46,568 nt of DNA from the NCBI GenBank assembly GCA_944389895.1, contig CALXOA010000043.1, forward strand, positions 1 through 46,568, read 5' to 3'. This DNA comes from an uncultured Victivallis sp. (GTDB taxonomy: Bacteria; Verrucomicrobiota; Lentisphaeria; Victivallales; Victivallaceae). Shown in pieces: positions 17,025 to 25,619 of the stretch. Below the pieces are notes generated by a model, which was given only the letters and a program-made list of their open reading frames with translations, had not been told where the DNA came from and did no database searches. Both the position numbers and the translations under genes were made by a program. Each line of letters begins with the position of its first letter. The stretch's first letter is position 1.

Positions 17025-17834
17025 ATGATGAAAGTGCGGTGGTTGACCGGTCTGTCCGGTTTGGGGATTGCAGTGGTACTGCTTCTCATGTTTCTGAGCG
17101 GTTGCGTGGCCGATAAGATTATTTTTCAGCCTCCGCAGGGGACTCCGATGGATTCGGCTGAACGGATCCGGCTCGAGGTGGAGCCGGGAGTCGCGGTGAC
17201 GCTCCTGCACCTGCCTGCGCCGCCCGGAGGATTCACCATCCTGTACAGCCACGGCAACGCGGAGGATCTTTCGAACATCCGTTTCCGGCTGCCGCTCTAT
17301 CAGCGGCGCGGTTACGGCATCGCAGCTTACGATTACGAAGGATACGGGCAGAGCGACGGGACTCCCTCGGAGGCAAACGCCTGTCGTGATATCCGGCGCG
17401 TTTATGAGTATCTGACCGGAGAGTGCGCCGTCGCGCCGGAATCGATCGTGATCTACGGCCGGTCGGTCGGCAGCGGCCCCTCCTGTTTCCTGGCAACGGA
17501 GGTCCCGGCGGCGGCACTGGTGCTGGAAGCGCCGTTCAAAAGCACCTTTGCCGTGGTGGGGCTCTCCTTCCTTCCCTTTGACCGTTTCCCGAACATCGAT
17601 CGGATCGCTGGTGCGGGAATGCCGGTGTTGATCATTCACGGAGACCGGGATCGGGTCATCCCGCAATCGCATGGGAAGGCGCTTTTTGAAAAGGCCGCGG
17701 AACCGAAGGAGTTTTACGATGTTCCGGGGGCCGGCCACAACGATATTCTGTACGTCGCCGGAGAGAACTACTGGAAACGGCTCGAAGATTTTCTGAACCG
17801 GGTTGTCCCGGCCCGGAATACGATGGAAAAGTAA
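17025..17834 (+). CDS. Alpha/beta hydrolase lipoprotein
   Basis: The 269-residue protein starts with a lipoprotein signal (hydrophobic core LGIAVVLLLMF, lipobox LSGC, Cys27) and should be anchored in the envelope. The rest is an alpha/beta hydrolase resembling the ABHD13/ABHD17 (BEM46-like) group: oxyanion region YSHGNAEDL, nucleophile Ser147 in GRSVGSG, acid Asp207 in IHGDRD and His238 in GAGHND. Substrate unknown; esterase or peptidase-like activity is plausible. Two adjacent ATGs (17025, 17028) follow GGGAG; an earlier in-frame ATG at 17007 has no site. The gene stands alone between divergent frr and convergent ABC-F genes. Confidence 0.85.
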   Translation: MMKVRWLTGLSGLGIAVVLLLMFLSGCVADKIIFQPPQGTPMDSAERIRLEVEPGVAVTLLHLPAPPGGFTILYSHGNAEDLSNIRFRLPLYQRRGYGIAAYDYEGYGQSDGTPSEANACRDIRRVYEYLTGECAVAPESIVIYGRSVGSGPSCFLATEVPAAALVLEAPFKSTFAVVGLSFLPFDRFPNIDRIAGAGMPVLIIHGDRDRVIPQSHGKALFEKAAEPKEFYDVPGAGHNDILYVAGENYWKRLEDFLNRVVPARNTMEK

Positions 17835-17878
17835 TTTCCCGTTGTCGCGGCAGCCCTTTCCGGAGCGCCCTGAAGAGT

Positions 17879-19483
17879 TTATTTGCCCTTTGCCCTGCGT
17901 TTTTTGAAATCCTCGTATTCCGCGAGGGTGCCGGGGAAATCAACGACTTTGCCGTTTTCGATCTCAATGATCCGGGTTGCCAGGCTGCTGATGAATTCCC
18001 GGTCGTGGCTGACAAACAAGATAGTGCTGCCGAAGAGGGTCAGCGCATAGTTGAGCGCTTCGATCGATTCCAGATCGAGATGATTGGTCGGTTCGTCGAG
18101 AGCGAGCACATTACCTGCTTCAAGCATCATCTTTGCGATGATCAGGCGTGCTTTTTCTCCGCCGGAAAGCACACGGACGAATTTATTCACCTCGTCCCCC
18201 GAGAACAGCATCTTGCCCATGAAGGAGCGCAACGCCATCTCCGAGAGACCCTCTTCCGGGGAATAACGGGCGAGCCAGTCGATCGCCCGGTCCTCCATCT
18301 TCAGGATATCGGCGGCATCCTGGGGGAAGTAACTCAGTCTCATGGTTTCTCCGTGAATGACGCTGCCGGTATTGGGTTCGATCTGTTTCAGCAGCAGCTT
18401 CAGCAGAGTGGTTTTTCCGACGCCGTTGGTCCCGATGATCGCGACTTTCTCCGCACAGCCGATGGTGATGTCCACCGGCCCGAACAGCGGTCGGTCGTAT
18501 TCCTTGCTGATTCCGGCCGCCTCGATTACCTTCTCTCCGAGCCGGATTGCCGGCCGGAAGCGGATGAAGGGGGAGACGCGGCTCGAAGGCTTGATTTCCT
18601 CAAGCTGAATCTTGTCCAGCTCCTTCTGGCGGCTGGTTGCCTGCCGTGCCTTGGAGGCGTTGGCCCCGAAACGGTTGATGAACTCCTTGAGTTCCGAAAT
18701 CCGGCTCTCTTTTTTGGCATTTTCGCGCCTGATGTTTTCCAGCGCGATTGCATTGGCGGTCATGAATGCGTCATAGTTGCCGGTGAAGAGCCGGATCTCC
18801 TGATAATCGAGGTCGGCGATGTGGGTACAGACTTCGTTCAGAAAATAACGGTTGTGCGAGATGACGATCACAGTGCCTCGGTGATTCCTGAGCAGATTGC
18901 AGAGCCAGTCGATACTGTTCATGTCAAGGTGGTTGGTCGGCTCATCGAGGAGGAGAATATCCGGGTTGTAGAACAACACCTGAGCAAGCAGCACTCGCAG
19001 TTTGAATCCCCCGGTCAGGCTGGAGAGCGGCTGGAGGTGTTTTTCCTCGGGGATGCCGAGGCCGATCAGCAGTTTCGCGGCGTCCGCCTCCATCGTGTAT
19101 CCTCCGGCGTCAGCGAAAAGGCTCTCGATGTCGTTGGCGCGGTTCTCCTCCTCCTCGGTGAGATCGACTTTGCTGTAGAGGTATTCACGTTCGAGGTGAA
19201 TTTTCCAGAGCGCCTCGTTGCCCATATAGACGACATCGAGAATCGGCACATCCTCGTAATCGTAGTGGTTCTGTTTCAGAAACCCCATCCGGCACTCCTT
19301 GTCGATCGCGACGGAGCCGGTGGTCGGGATCTGCTGCCCGGAGAGAATTTTCATGAACGTCGATTTCCCGGATCCGTTTGCGCCGATCAGGCCGTAACGG
19401 CATCCGGGGCTGAATTTGACCGACACGTTTTCAAACAGCGTCTGCTGCCCGAACCGCATGGAGATATCACTTGCTGCAATCAT
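17879..19483 (-). CDS. ABC-F family ATPase (YbiT/Uup-like)
   Basis: The 534-residue cytoplasmic protein has two ABC domains and no membrane segments, the ABC-F layout of ribosome-associated translation factors. Domain 1 has GANGSGKST (Walker A, about residues 34-42), signature LTGGFKLR and ILLLDEPTNHLD. A charged linker with LKEFINRFGANASKARQATS is the P-site tRNA-interaction motif. Domain 2 has GTNGVGKTT, LSGGEKAR and VLALDEPTNHLD. The Phe in the first signature (LTGGF) is typical of this subgroup. ATG 19483 gives the standard MIAASDISMRFG start; a promoter lies at 19551-19579. Subfamily assignment (YbiT rather than EttA or Uup) is tentative. Confidence 0.92.
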   Translation of the reverse strand: MIAASDISMRFGQQTLFENVSVKFSPGCRYGLIGANGSGKSTFMKILSGQQIPTTGSVAIDKECRMGFLKQNHYDYEDVPILDVVYMGNEALWKIHLEREYLYSKVDLTEEEENRANDIESLFADAGGYTMEADAAKLLIGLGIPEEKHLQPLSSLTGGFKLRVLLAQVLFYNPDILLLDEPTNHLDMNSIDWLCNLLRNHRGTVIVISHNRYFLNEVCTHIADLDYQEIRLFTGNYDAFMTANAIALENIRRENAKKESRISELKEFINRFGANASKARQATSRQKELDKIQLEEIKPSSRVSPFIRFRPAIRLGEKVIEAAGISKEYDRPLFGPVDITIGCAEKVAIIGTNGVGKTTLLKLLLKQIEPNTGSVIHGETMRLSYFPQDAADILKMEDRAIDWLARYSPEEGLSEMALRSFMGKMLFSGDEVNKFVRVLSGGEKARLIIAKMMLEAGNVLALDEPTNHLDLESIEALNYALTLFGSTILFVSHDREFISSLATRIIEIENGKVVDFPGTLAEYEDFKKRRAKGK

Positions 19484-19550
19484 TTCACTCTGGTGGGGGT
19501 AGGGGATTGATCCGGTTGTCTCTGAGCCGAAACGGCGATAATTCCAATTT

Positions 19551-19579
19551 AATATAATCTTCCGGCCTCTTTTTTTCAA
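19551..19579 (-). promoter_or_regulatory. Promoter of the ABC-F gene
   Basis: On the minus strand TTGAAA (19579-19574) and TATATT (19556-19551) with a 17-base spacer, about 60 bases upstream of the start codon. Confidence 0.6.
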
Positions 19580-19634
19580 CTCCTGCGCCCGGATTCCTCT
19601 CTTTTTCCCGTTCCGGCCGGTCGGAGAGCTCGCC

Positions 19635-21470
19635 TCAGGTACGTTCCGACCGTGGCTCCAGGCGCATCCGGGCGACCAGTGCGGCCGGATCGGCGCCCGC
19701 GAGCCGGACGGGAACGGTTTCTCCGGGAACGATCCGCCCCCCGAAACGGTTTTTGAACTCGTAGGCGAGTTCCGGAATTACGAAGGTCAGACGATCGTCC
19801 TGCCGGGCGGCGAGAATCGCTTCGCCGCTCCAGTCCGGATGCAGTGTGAAGTAGACCAGCGTCCAGTATTCGTTGGCGGTTTTCTCCAGTTTACGCCGGG
19901 TCAGAGCCGCCGCTTCACTGATGAAAAGTTTTTTCTCGAGCTCTTCCGGGGAAAAAAGTTCCTCCCCCTTCATATGGCGACGCAGTTGCTGGTGGGCCAG
20001 CAGATCGGCATAACGTCGCAGCGGACTGGTTACCCGCACGTATGGTTCCAGCCCCAGCCCGGAATGCCGGCCCGGAGTCAGCTGCACACTGCTCGGAGCG
20101 CACGATTTGCGCAGTGCGTACATTTCGACAAAGCCGGTTCCCCGTTCCGTGATGTCCGGCGGCGGCTGAACCACAAAGGGGAGGGGAATTTCACGTTCCG
20201 CCGCATATTTTGCCACCGCCGAGCCTGCAGCCAGCATTGCGTTGGCGACCAGTTCCCGTTCCGGAGTGATCGAGCATGGGGTGATCCCGACCTTGCCGTC
20301 GGCAGCTTTGATTTTTACTTCTGGCAGTTGAATGAAGAGAGCCCCGTCGGCGCGTCTCCGCTCCCGGAAGCGGGCCAGCTCCCTTCTCAGACTCGCCAGC
20401 GGTTCCTCATCCCAGAGCGCGGAGGCACTTTGATAGGTCAGTCGCCGGGCACGGATCCGGGAGAGGCGGAGCTTTTCCAGTACCGCTTCGCCTTCCGGCG
20501 TGATCCGCAGCGCGATACTCAGAGCCGGACTTTCCTCCTTCAGGCCCAGGCCGAAACGATCGGTGGCTGCGGGAGGAAGCATGTGGCTGATTTTTTCGGG
20601 GAGATAGAGGTTTTCACCGCGTTCACACGCTTCGAGATCAATCTCGCTGCCCGACAGGACCGCTGCGGCGGGATCCGCGACATGCACCCATACGAGCCCA
20701 TCGTCAAATGCGATCGCGTCATCCGGATCATCGCTGCCCTCATCGTCGATCGCATAAGCGGTCTGACCGGTCAGATCGACCCGTTCATCCATGACATCCG
20801 GCGGCAGTTCGTAAGCCGGATCGTCAAGACTCACATCAAAACGCGCGGGCCACGGATCTGTGAAGAGATCCCATACCCCGAGCTTGAGCAGCAGCTGGTG
20901 GGCTTTTTCCGGCGTCGCCTCCATGCCGAGATCGCGCATCAAACGGCTGGAAGGTGCGGTGCCGAGAGCGACCTGTTCGATTTCACGCAGGTTCGATCGA
21001 TCCTCCGGCTCCACGTTGCCCGAACGGATCCGGTCGAGAAGCGCTTCGCGGGCTGCCTTCTCATCGGCCTTTGCCTGCCGTGCCGCGAGTGCCGCCGCCA
21101 CCTCGCCGGGGGGGCGGCAACTGACGCCTGTTTCGATCGACCCGGTGAAGAAAACCCCTTCTTCAAGCAATTTCCGGGCCGACCATGCGGCATCCGGCGA
21201 GTTGCTGGAGTAGGCCAGGGCCGTAAAATCGGCGAAAGGAAGGGTTTCTCCTTCCATCAGCTCGAGAATTTCCGCTGAATCCGGGTCGGGAAGTTGTTGC
21301 GGCGGCAGCGCTGTCACCGGTCCGGCATGAAGAAATTCAATATCTTTCGGCCGGACGCTGCGGGTTGCTCCGCCTTCGATGCGGATTTCGATTTTCTCCT
21401 TGCCGATGGAAATGATGGCGGCGGATTTCCCGTGATAAACCACGAGAGCTCCGATATTCAGGTGCTGCAT
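19635..21470 (-). CDS. RNase II / RNase R family exoribonuclease
   Basis: The 611-residue protein carries an RNB catalytic domain from about residue 230. The metal-binding Asp cluster is clear: AIDDEGSDDPDDAIAFDDG, followed by VWVHVADPAAAV, and later the 'R.. TS.LRRYaDl..H.ql' block (RVTSPLRRYADLLAHQQL). It should degrade RNA processively 3'-to-5'. The N-terminal 220 residues differ from the cold-shock domains of E. coli RNase R/II: a short SH3-like piece (GALVVYHGKSAAIISIGKEK) and a helical region, as in the plastid/cyanobacterial-type members. In the Asp cluster Pro replaces the usual Ile (DDPDDA). ATG 21470 gives MQHLNIG; upstream codons to 21506 lack a site. Confidence 0.9.
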   Translation of the reverse strand: MQHLNIGALVVYHGKSAAIISIGKEKIEIRIEGGATRSVRPKDIEFLHAGPVTALPPQQLPDPDSAEILELMEGETLPFADFTALAYSSNSPDAAWSARKLLEEGVFFTGSIETGVSCRPPGEVAAALAARQAKADEKAAREALLDRIRSGNVEPEDRSNLREIEQVALGTAPSSRLMRDLGMEATPEKAHQLLLKLGVWDLFTDPWPARFDVSLDDPAYELPPDVMDERVDLTGQTAYAIDDEGSDDPDDAIAFDDGLVWVHVADPAAAVLSGSEIDLEACERGENLYLPEKISHMLPPAATDRFGLGLKEESPALSIALRITPEGEAVLEKLRLSRIRARRLTYQSASALWDEEPLASLRRELARFRERRRADGALFIQLPEVKIKAADGKVGITPCSITPERELVANAMLAAGSAVAKYAAEREIPLPFVVQPPPDITERGTGFVEMYALRKSCAPSSVQLTPGRHSGLGLEPYVRVTSPLRRYADLLAHQQLRRHMKGEELFSPEELEKKLFISEAAALTRRKLEKTANEYWTLVYFTLHPDWSGEAILAARQDDRLTFVIPELAYEFKNRFGGRIVPGETVPVRLAGADPAALVARMRLEPRSERT

Positions 21471-21559
21471 GAGGTTCCTCTTCCGAAAAGCGGTTCCATG
21501 AATCATTCCCTTACAATACAGATCCGGAAGAGGTTTTGCAAGCCTTCAAAGGAAGGTTT

Positions 21560-21799
21560 TCAGCGGTCACAGATGGAGCTGACCTCAAGAAGCCAGAGAG
21601 GTCTCCGGTCTGCGGCTCGATCCCAGCCGGCCCGAGACGCGGCCGGAATCTCATCGCGCATCGCCGCCGCCACCTGAGCCGGCGTGGAGGGCGGAACCGA
21701 AACCGGACGCCGGTGTTCGGAGCCGATCAGCAGAAGTGCGAAGAGCGCCAGCAGGGAGAAGAGTGCCAGCCGCCCGACCCTTTCCTTTTGAATTTTCAT
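21560..21799 (-). CDS. Small single-pass membrane protein, unknown
   Basis: The 79-residue protein has a basic N-terminus (MKIQKERVGR) and one hydrophobic segment (LALFSLLALFALLLIG), then a Pro/Ala/Arg-rich tail with two Trp and one Cys near the end. AAGGAG lies nine bases upstream of ATG 21799, and the start is 28 bases after the mraZ stop, so it belongs to the mraZ transcript. In most bacteria mraZ is followed by rsmH and then the small single-pass divisome protein FtsL. This gene has FtsL-like size and topology but no sequence I can tie to it. Confidence 0.6.
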   Translation of the reverse strand: MKIQKERVGRLALFSLLALFALLLIGSEHRRPVSVPPSTPAQVAAAMRDEIPAASRAGWDRAADRRPLWLLEVSSICDR

Positions 21800-21827
21800 G
21801 GTGGGAGCTCCTTTGGTCGAAAATGGT

Positions 21828-22301
21828 CTACTGCGTAACCGGATCGAGAGTCATTTCACGATCCCGCTTCGCCCTCATATATTCATCGATCGCCTTCATT
21901 TCCGCCGCGTACCGTTCGGCCGCCCAGATTTCGACGCCGATTTCGACGCCGATCACGCATACTTCACTTCCCGGTACAAGCTCTGCGAACTCCCGGAATG
22001 CCACCGGCAGCGTCACCCGCCCCTGGCGGCTGATCTTCTCCGGCTGGGTCAGTGCGCCGAACCGGCGCAGCGAACGGCGCATCGCGAAACTCGAACCAAC
22101 CTCATCGATCCGCCCCAGCTCCCGGCTGCGCATTTCGGTGTAGACCTCCTCCGGGTAGAGTGCGATCGCTCCTTCCGGAAGGCCATGCATTACGATCTCT
22201 CCGTCACAGCGACGGAGAAAATCGTCAACGAAATGCTGTGCGAGCCGGATTCTGCCGTTGCCGTCGACGAGACAGCGATCCTGGCCGCAGAAAGCAAGCA
22301 T
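21828..22301 (-). CDS. mraZ: MraZ-type transcriptional regulator
   Basis: The 157-residue protein has two SpoVT/AbrB-like half-domains. The first contains CLVDGNGRIRLAQHFVDDFL and ALYPEEVYTEM; the second has FGALTQPEKISRQGRVTLPV, VCVIGVEIGVEIWAAERY. The GR(I/V)-x-L(P) pairs and 'EiW' ending are the MraZ hallmarks. MraZ usually represses the division and cell-wall (dcw) cluster, of which it is the first gene. Here rsmH, ftsL and ftsI do not follow; a small membrane protein and an RNase gene do. Four TGGA repeats with 10-bp period lie upstream (22331-22370), the arrangement of MraZ binding sites. ATG 22301 has GGGAG eight bases upstream. Confidence 0.88.
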   Translation of the reverse strand: MLAFCGQDRCLVDGNGRIRLAQHFVDDFLRRCDGEIVMHGLPEGAIALYPEEVYTEMRSRELGRIDEVGSSFAMRRSLRRFGALTQPEKISRQGRVTLPVAFREFAELVPGSEVCVIGVEIGVEIWAAERYAAEMKAIDEYMRAKRDREMTLDPVTQ

Positions 22302-22330
22302 GCTTCGTCTCCCGGTTGTTTTTTTGCTTT

Positions 22331-22370
22331 TTTTATTCCATTTATTTCCAATATATTCCAAAAAAATCCA
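22331..22370 (-). promoter_or_regulatory. Four 10-bp-spaced TGGA boxes: predicted MraZ operator
   Basis: On the minus strand, four consecutive 10-base units each begin with TGGA followed by six A/T bases (units at 22370-22361, 22360-22351, 22350-22341, 22340-22331). Known MraZ sites are 5-base TGGG-type boxes in direct repeat every 10 bp. The boxes overlap and follow the -10 element of the mraZ promoter, which implies autorepression. Confidence 0.8.
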
Positions 22371-22377
22371 AAATCAA
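22350..22377 (-). promoter_or_regulatory. mraZ promoter
   Basis: On the minus strand TTGATT (22377-22372) and TATATT (22355-22350) with a 16-base spacer. The spacer and the -10 contain the first two operator boxes. Confidence 0.6.
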
Positions 22378-22502
22378 GTCGGACAAACACTTTTTTTCAA
22401 TGAATGAGCTCCGGTTGCTGCGATTGCGGAACGAGGAACGGGAGACTCTACGGAAAACAGCCGAATTTGAGAGAAAAATAAAAAAGTTGAAAGTGATTTG
22501 AC

Positions 22503-22531
22503 TTGTTATTTGTCGATAGACGGTGTATTAA
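22503..22531 (+). promoter_or_regulatory. Promoter of the SPFH / P-type ATPase / ABC gene run
   Basis: TTGTTA (22503-22508) and TATTAA (22526-22531) with a 17-base spacer. The untranslated leader to the GTG start at 22656 would be about 115 bases. No other promoter as clear was seen inside the following 12 kb. Confidence 0.5.
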
Positions 22532-22655
22532 TATGAAAAGTATGGCGGGGAAATTGTGCCGGAACGCCGCGGGGAAACGGTCGATTCCTCCTGCCGGAAC
22601 ATTTTTCATGGGAAATTCTTTATATTCAGGTTAACCGATATCGAGAGGTGAAACG

Positions 22656-24626
22656 GTGACAAGTAAAAACGACATTCGGGCGGCGATTGACAATTCCAGG
22701 CTGATGACGCGTCTGGCGCTGATCGGCGGGATTGCTTCGCTGGTTCTGCTCGTTCTGACCTTTGTGCTCGGGGCGATCCAGGGAAGAACCGGTGGGGCGG
22801 ATGTGTTTTCGCTGGCGGTTGTGCCTTATACGCTGGCGGCGCTGTTCGCATTCGGCGGAGTGATCTACGGCATGCTCGGCACCTCGGCCGCTCTCGAAAA
22901 CGAGGAGAAACTGCTGCTCCGGAAGCGCAGTGAAACCAACGCTCTCGATGTCGAGGAGGATGTCCGTTTCACTGCGGGCCGGTCGTTTGAAAATTACCGG
23001 CGGTTCGCGCCGTATGTGCTGGCGGTGCTCGGCGCCCTGACCGTGGGGCTCTACCTGGTCTACTTCCAGCGCAGCTGGGGAGCACGTCTGACCGAGACTT
23101 CCATTGCGGGAAATCCCCTTCACGCGGCGCTGGTTGCGGCGATCATGATGTTGCTGAGCGTCTTCACCGGTGCGTTCTATGTCGGTCAGTCGCGTTCCGC
23201 CGCGTTCCGCTGGCTGCGCCCCATCGGCGCCTGGCTGATCGGCGGGTTTGCGGTGATGTTCGTTTCAACGGTGGCTGCGGTTTTTGCGAAGAACAACATC
23301 CTGGCGGTTGATGCCTATTCCGCGAAGGTGATCTTCTGGATCTTCGCCGTGCTCGGTGTGGAGTTCATCACCAATCTCATTATCGAGTTCTACCGGCCGC
23401 GGACATTGCGGGAGGTTCGGCCGATCTTTGAAAGCCGCCTGCTGGCGCTCTTCACCGAGCCGGGGGGAGTGATGCGCAATATCGCTTCCGCGCTGGACTA
23501 CCAGTTCGGCTTCAAAGTTTCCGGTACCTGGCTGTACAGTTTCATGGAGCGTTCGTTTTTCCCGCTGGTGCTGGTCTGGGCGGCGATCCTCTGGGGATTC
23601 ACGATGATTCACGAGGTCGGGCCGAGCGAGGTCGGAATCAAGGAACGGCTCGGAAAGGTTGTCTCGGAGGAGCTGCTCGAGCCCGGAATCTACTGGACGC
23701 TGCCGTGGCCGTTCGGTTTCGTCAACCGGCTCAGCTGCACGGACATCCAGCGTGTTGTGATCGGCGAGCTGCACGATGCGAACGAAACGACGGTGGCGGA
23801 TGACGGCCACGATGCTGCGCCGAAGACTCCGAAGACCGCTTTGAGTCAGGTGGTATTGTGGACGGCTGCCCACGGGAGCGACGATAACAACTTTATCGTG
23901 GCGGTTCCTCCCGGGGCCGGTCATGATGCCGACAAGGAGGCGGCCGGGGCGTCGATCTCCTTCATCCGGATGGTGATCCCGATCGATTACCGGATCCGGC
24001 GTGACGGGGTCATGAAGTTCGCCTACGAGAATGCCGATCCGGTTCAGACATTGACGAAGATCGGGGAACAGGCGGCGACGGAATATCTGGCGAGTTCCTC
24101 GATGATGCACGTGATGTCCGATGGCCGTCAGGATACCGAACAGGCTCTCCAGCGCCGGATTCAGCAGCTGGCCGATGAGCACGAGCTCGGTGTGGACATT
24201 GTCGCGGTGACGATTCTCGACGCGCATCCGCCGGTGGAGAAGGTTGCGCCGGCCTATCAGAAGGTGATCGGCGCGATGGAGGAGATGGAGACGACGATTC
24301 TGAAGGCGGAAACCTACCGGGTCAAAACCATTCCGGAAGCAGAGAGCCGGGCGGCCCGGATCGTCGCGGACGCGCAATCCTATGAGTATATGATCAAAAC
24401 GGTGGCCGCCGCTGAAAGCGAACGGTTCAACACGCAGTTGAAGACATACCTGGTGATGCCTCAGATGTTCAAGCTCAAAAGTTATCTGGATTTTCTGGAA
24501 AACGATTGCCGGGACATCCGCAAATTCGTGGTTGCAGCCGGGCTGAACAATGAGGTGTATGAGCTGAACTTCGAGGAGAAGGAGCGGCTCGATCTGGTGG
24601 ATGCCGACATCACGACGGTGAAGTAG
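22656..24626 (+). CDS. Large polytopic SPFH/band-7 protein (HflK-like)
   Basis: The 656-residue protein starts at GTG 22656 (GAGAGG upstream). It has six membrane segments in the first 245 residues (about 19-42, 52-75, 118-137, 155-176, 187-211, 223-245) and a seventh at 301-318. Only then comes the SPFH domain: HEVGPSEVGIKERLGKVVSE, LEPGIYWTLPWPFGFVNRL, and a later helical region (EMETTILKAETYRVKTIPEA). Ordinary HflK has one membrane helix and about 400 residues. A Asp/His-rich insert splits the SPFH domain (about 373-430). SPFH proteins form membrane-bound cages, for example around the FtsH protease; no ftsH is present. First of three SPFH genes in this run. Confidence 0.85.
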   Translation: MTSKNDIRAAIDNSRLMTRLALIGGIASLVLLVLTFVLGAIQGRTGGADVFSLAVVPYTLAALFAFGGVIYGMLGTSAALENEEKLLLRKRSETNALDVEEDVRFTAGRSFENYRRFAPYVLAVLGALTVGLYLVYFQRSWGARLTETSIAGNPLHAALVAAIMMLLSVFTGAFYVGQSRSAAFRWLRPIGAWLIGGFAVMFVSTVAAVFAKNNILAVDAYSAKVIFWIFAVLGVEFITNLIIEFYRPRTLREVRPIFESRLLALFTEPGGVMRNIASALDYQFGFKVSGTWLYSFMERSFFPLVLVWAAILWGFTMIHEVGPSEVGIKERLGKVVSEELLEPGIYWTLPWPFGFVNRLSCTDIQRVVIGELHDANETTVADDGHDAAPKTPKTALSQVVLWTAAHGSDDNNFIVAVPPGAGHDADKEAAGASISFIRMVIPIDYRIRRDGVMKFAYENADPVQTLTKIGEQAATEYLASSSMMHVMSDGRQDTEQALQRRIQQLADEHELGVDIVAVTILDAHPPVEKVAPAYQKVIGAMEEMETTILKAETYRVKTIPEAESRAARIVADAQSYEYMIKTVAAAESERFNTQLKTYLVMPQMFKLKSYLDFLENDCRDIRKFVVAAGLNNEVYELNFEEKERLDLVDADITTVK

Positions 24627-24674
24627 AACTTTGGAACAGAGTTTCACATAACATTATCTGGAGGTTAGAAATTT

Positions 24675-25598
24675 ATGGCAACGGGTAACTTCTTCAAACA
24701 TTGGCCGACGATGCTGCTCGGCGTCGTCGTCGCGGCGATTCTCCTGGTGGCGGTGTTCTCCTACCAGCTCAACCAGACGGAGAGCGCGGTTGTGACGACC
24801 TTCGGGCGGCCGGTTGCGGTGACGGAACCGGGACTGCATTTCCGCTGGCCTTTCCCGTTCCAGAAGATTCACAAGTTCGATCACCGGATCCGTTGTTTTG
24901 AAGGCGGCGCCGGAAAGCTTGAGGAGACGATGACCTCCGACGGGCAGAATATTCTGGTCGGTATCTATGTGAATTTCCGGATCAGTGATGTCAAACAGTT
25001 CTTTGCGACGCTTGAGAACCTGACCAAGGCCGAGGATCAACTCAATTCATGGATGCGCGGCTTCAAAAACGCCGCCTTCGGGCAGTACAAGTTCAGCCAG
25101 GTGGTCAATACCGATCCCAAGCTGATGAAGCTCAATGAGATTCAGGAGAAGATCCGCGGTGATCTCGCCGCCCGCTGCAAGGGGTTCGGTCTCGAGGTGG
25201 TCAGCGTCGGGATCAACACGATCAATGTTCCCAAGGCGATCAGCGAAAATGTATTTGACCGGATGATCCAGGAACGGCAGAGTGTCGCTGCCCGTTTCCT
25301 CTCCGAAGGCAACAGCAGAGCGGAAAAGATCCGGATCGAAGCCGACGGCAGGAAGGCGATCCTGCTGGCCGACGCCGAGGCTCAGGCCAAAGAGATTCGT
25401 GCCAGCGGCGATGCCGAGGCGGCGAAGTACTACGCGGTGTTCAAGGAGAATCCCGAACTGGCCGAGTTCCTCCGCAAACTGGACTCCCTGCGCCAGATCA
25501 TGAAGGGGAAAACCACGCTGGTGCTCGATACCAACGTCGCTCCGTTCGATCTCTTCAAGCCCGGGGCCGAAGTCCTCAAGCCGGTTGTCGCGAAGTAA
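24675..25598 (+). CDS. SPFH/band-7 protein, HflC-like
   Basis: The 307-residue protein has HflC size and layout: one N-terminal membrane helix (TMLLGVVVAAILLVAVFSYQ), then SPFH domain QTESAVVTTFGRPVAVTEPG, LHFRWPFPFQKIHKFDHR, and a coiled-coil part with SVAARFLSEGNSRAEKIRIE and ILLADAEAQAKEIRASGDAE, the 'EG..rAe.ira.a......l.A.Aea.a..irgeGdA' block of HflC. It most likely pairs with the flanking SPFH proteins in one ring or cage on the periplasmic face. GGAGG precedes ATG 24675 by about ten bases; gap to the upstream gene is 48 bases. By family HflC modulates FtsH; what it modulates here is unknown. Confidence 0.9.
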   Translation: MATGNFFKHWPTMLLGVVVAAILLVAVFSYQLNQTESAVVTTFGRPVAVTEPGLHFRWPFPFQKIHKFDHRIRCFEGGAGKLEETMTSDGQNILVGIYVNFRISDVKQFFATLENLTKAEDQLNSWMRGFKNAAFGQYKFSQVVNTDPKLMKLNEIQEKIRGDLAARCKGFGLEVVSVGINTINVPKAISENVFDRMIQERQSVAARFLSEGNSRAEKIRIEADGRKAILLADAEAQAKEIRASGDAEAAKYYAVFKENPELAEFLRKLDSLRQIMKGKTTLVLDTNVAPFDLFKPGAEVLKPVVAK

Positions 25599-25619
25599 GG
25601 GATAGGAGCGGAAATCATC

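Noticed and set aside
18005..19510. Long plus-strand open frame (501 codons) opposite the ABC-F gene
   Set aside because: Shadow frame: low-complexity His/Gln/Asp-rich product, no ribosome-binding site, and the opposite strand encodes an unmistakable ABC-F ATPase.
21828..22301. AbrB-type antitoxin instead of MraZ
   Set aside because: Two half-domains in tandem, family length and the upstream 10-bp-period boxes fit MraZ; no toxin gene follows.
22400..22501. 33-codon plus-strand frame (MNELRLLRLRNEERETLRKT...) divergent from mraZ
   Set aside because: Amphipathic and charged, but no Shine-Dalgarno and poly-T directly before the start; could not be supported.
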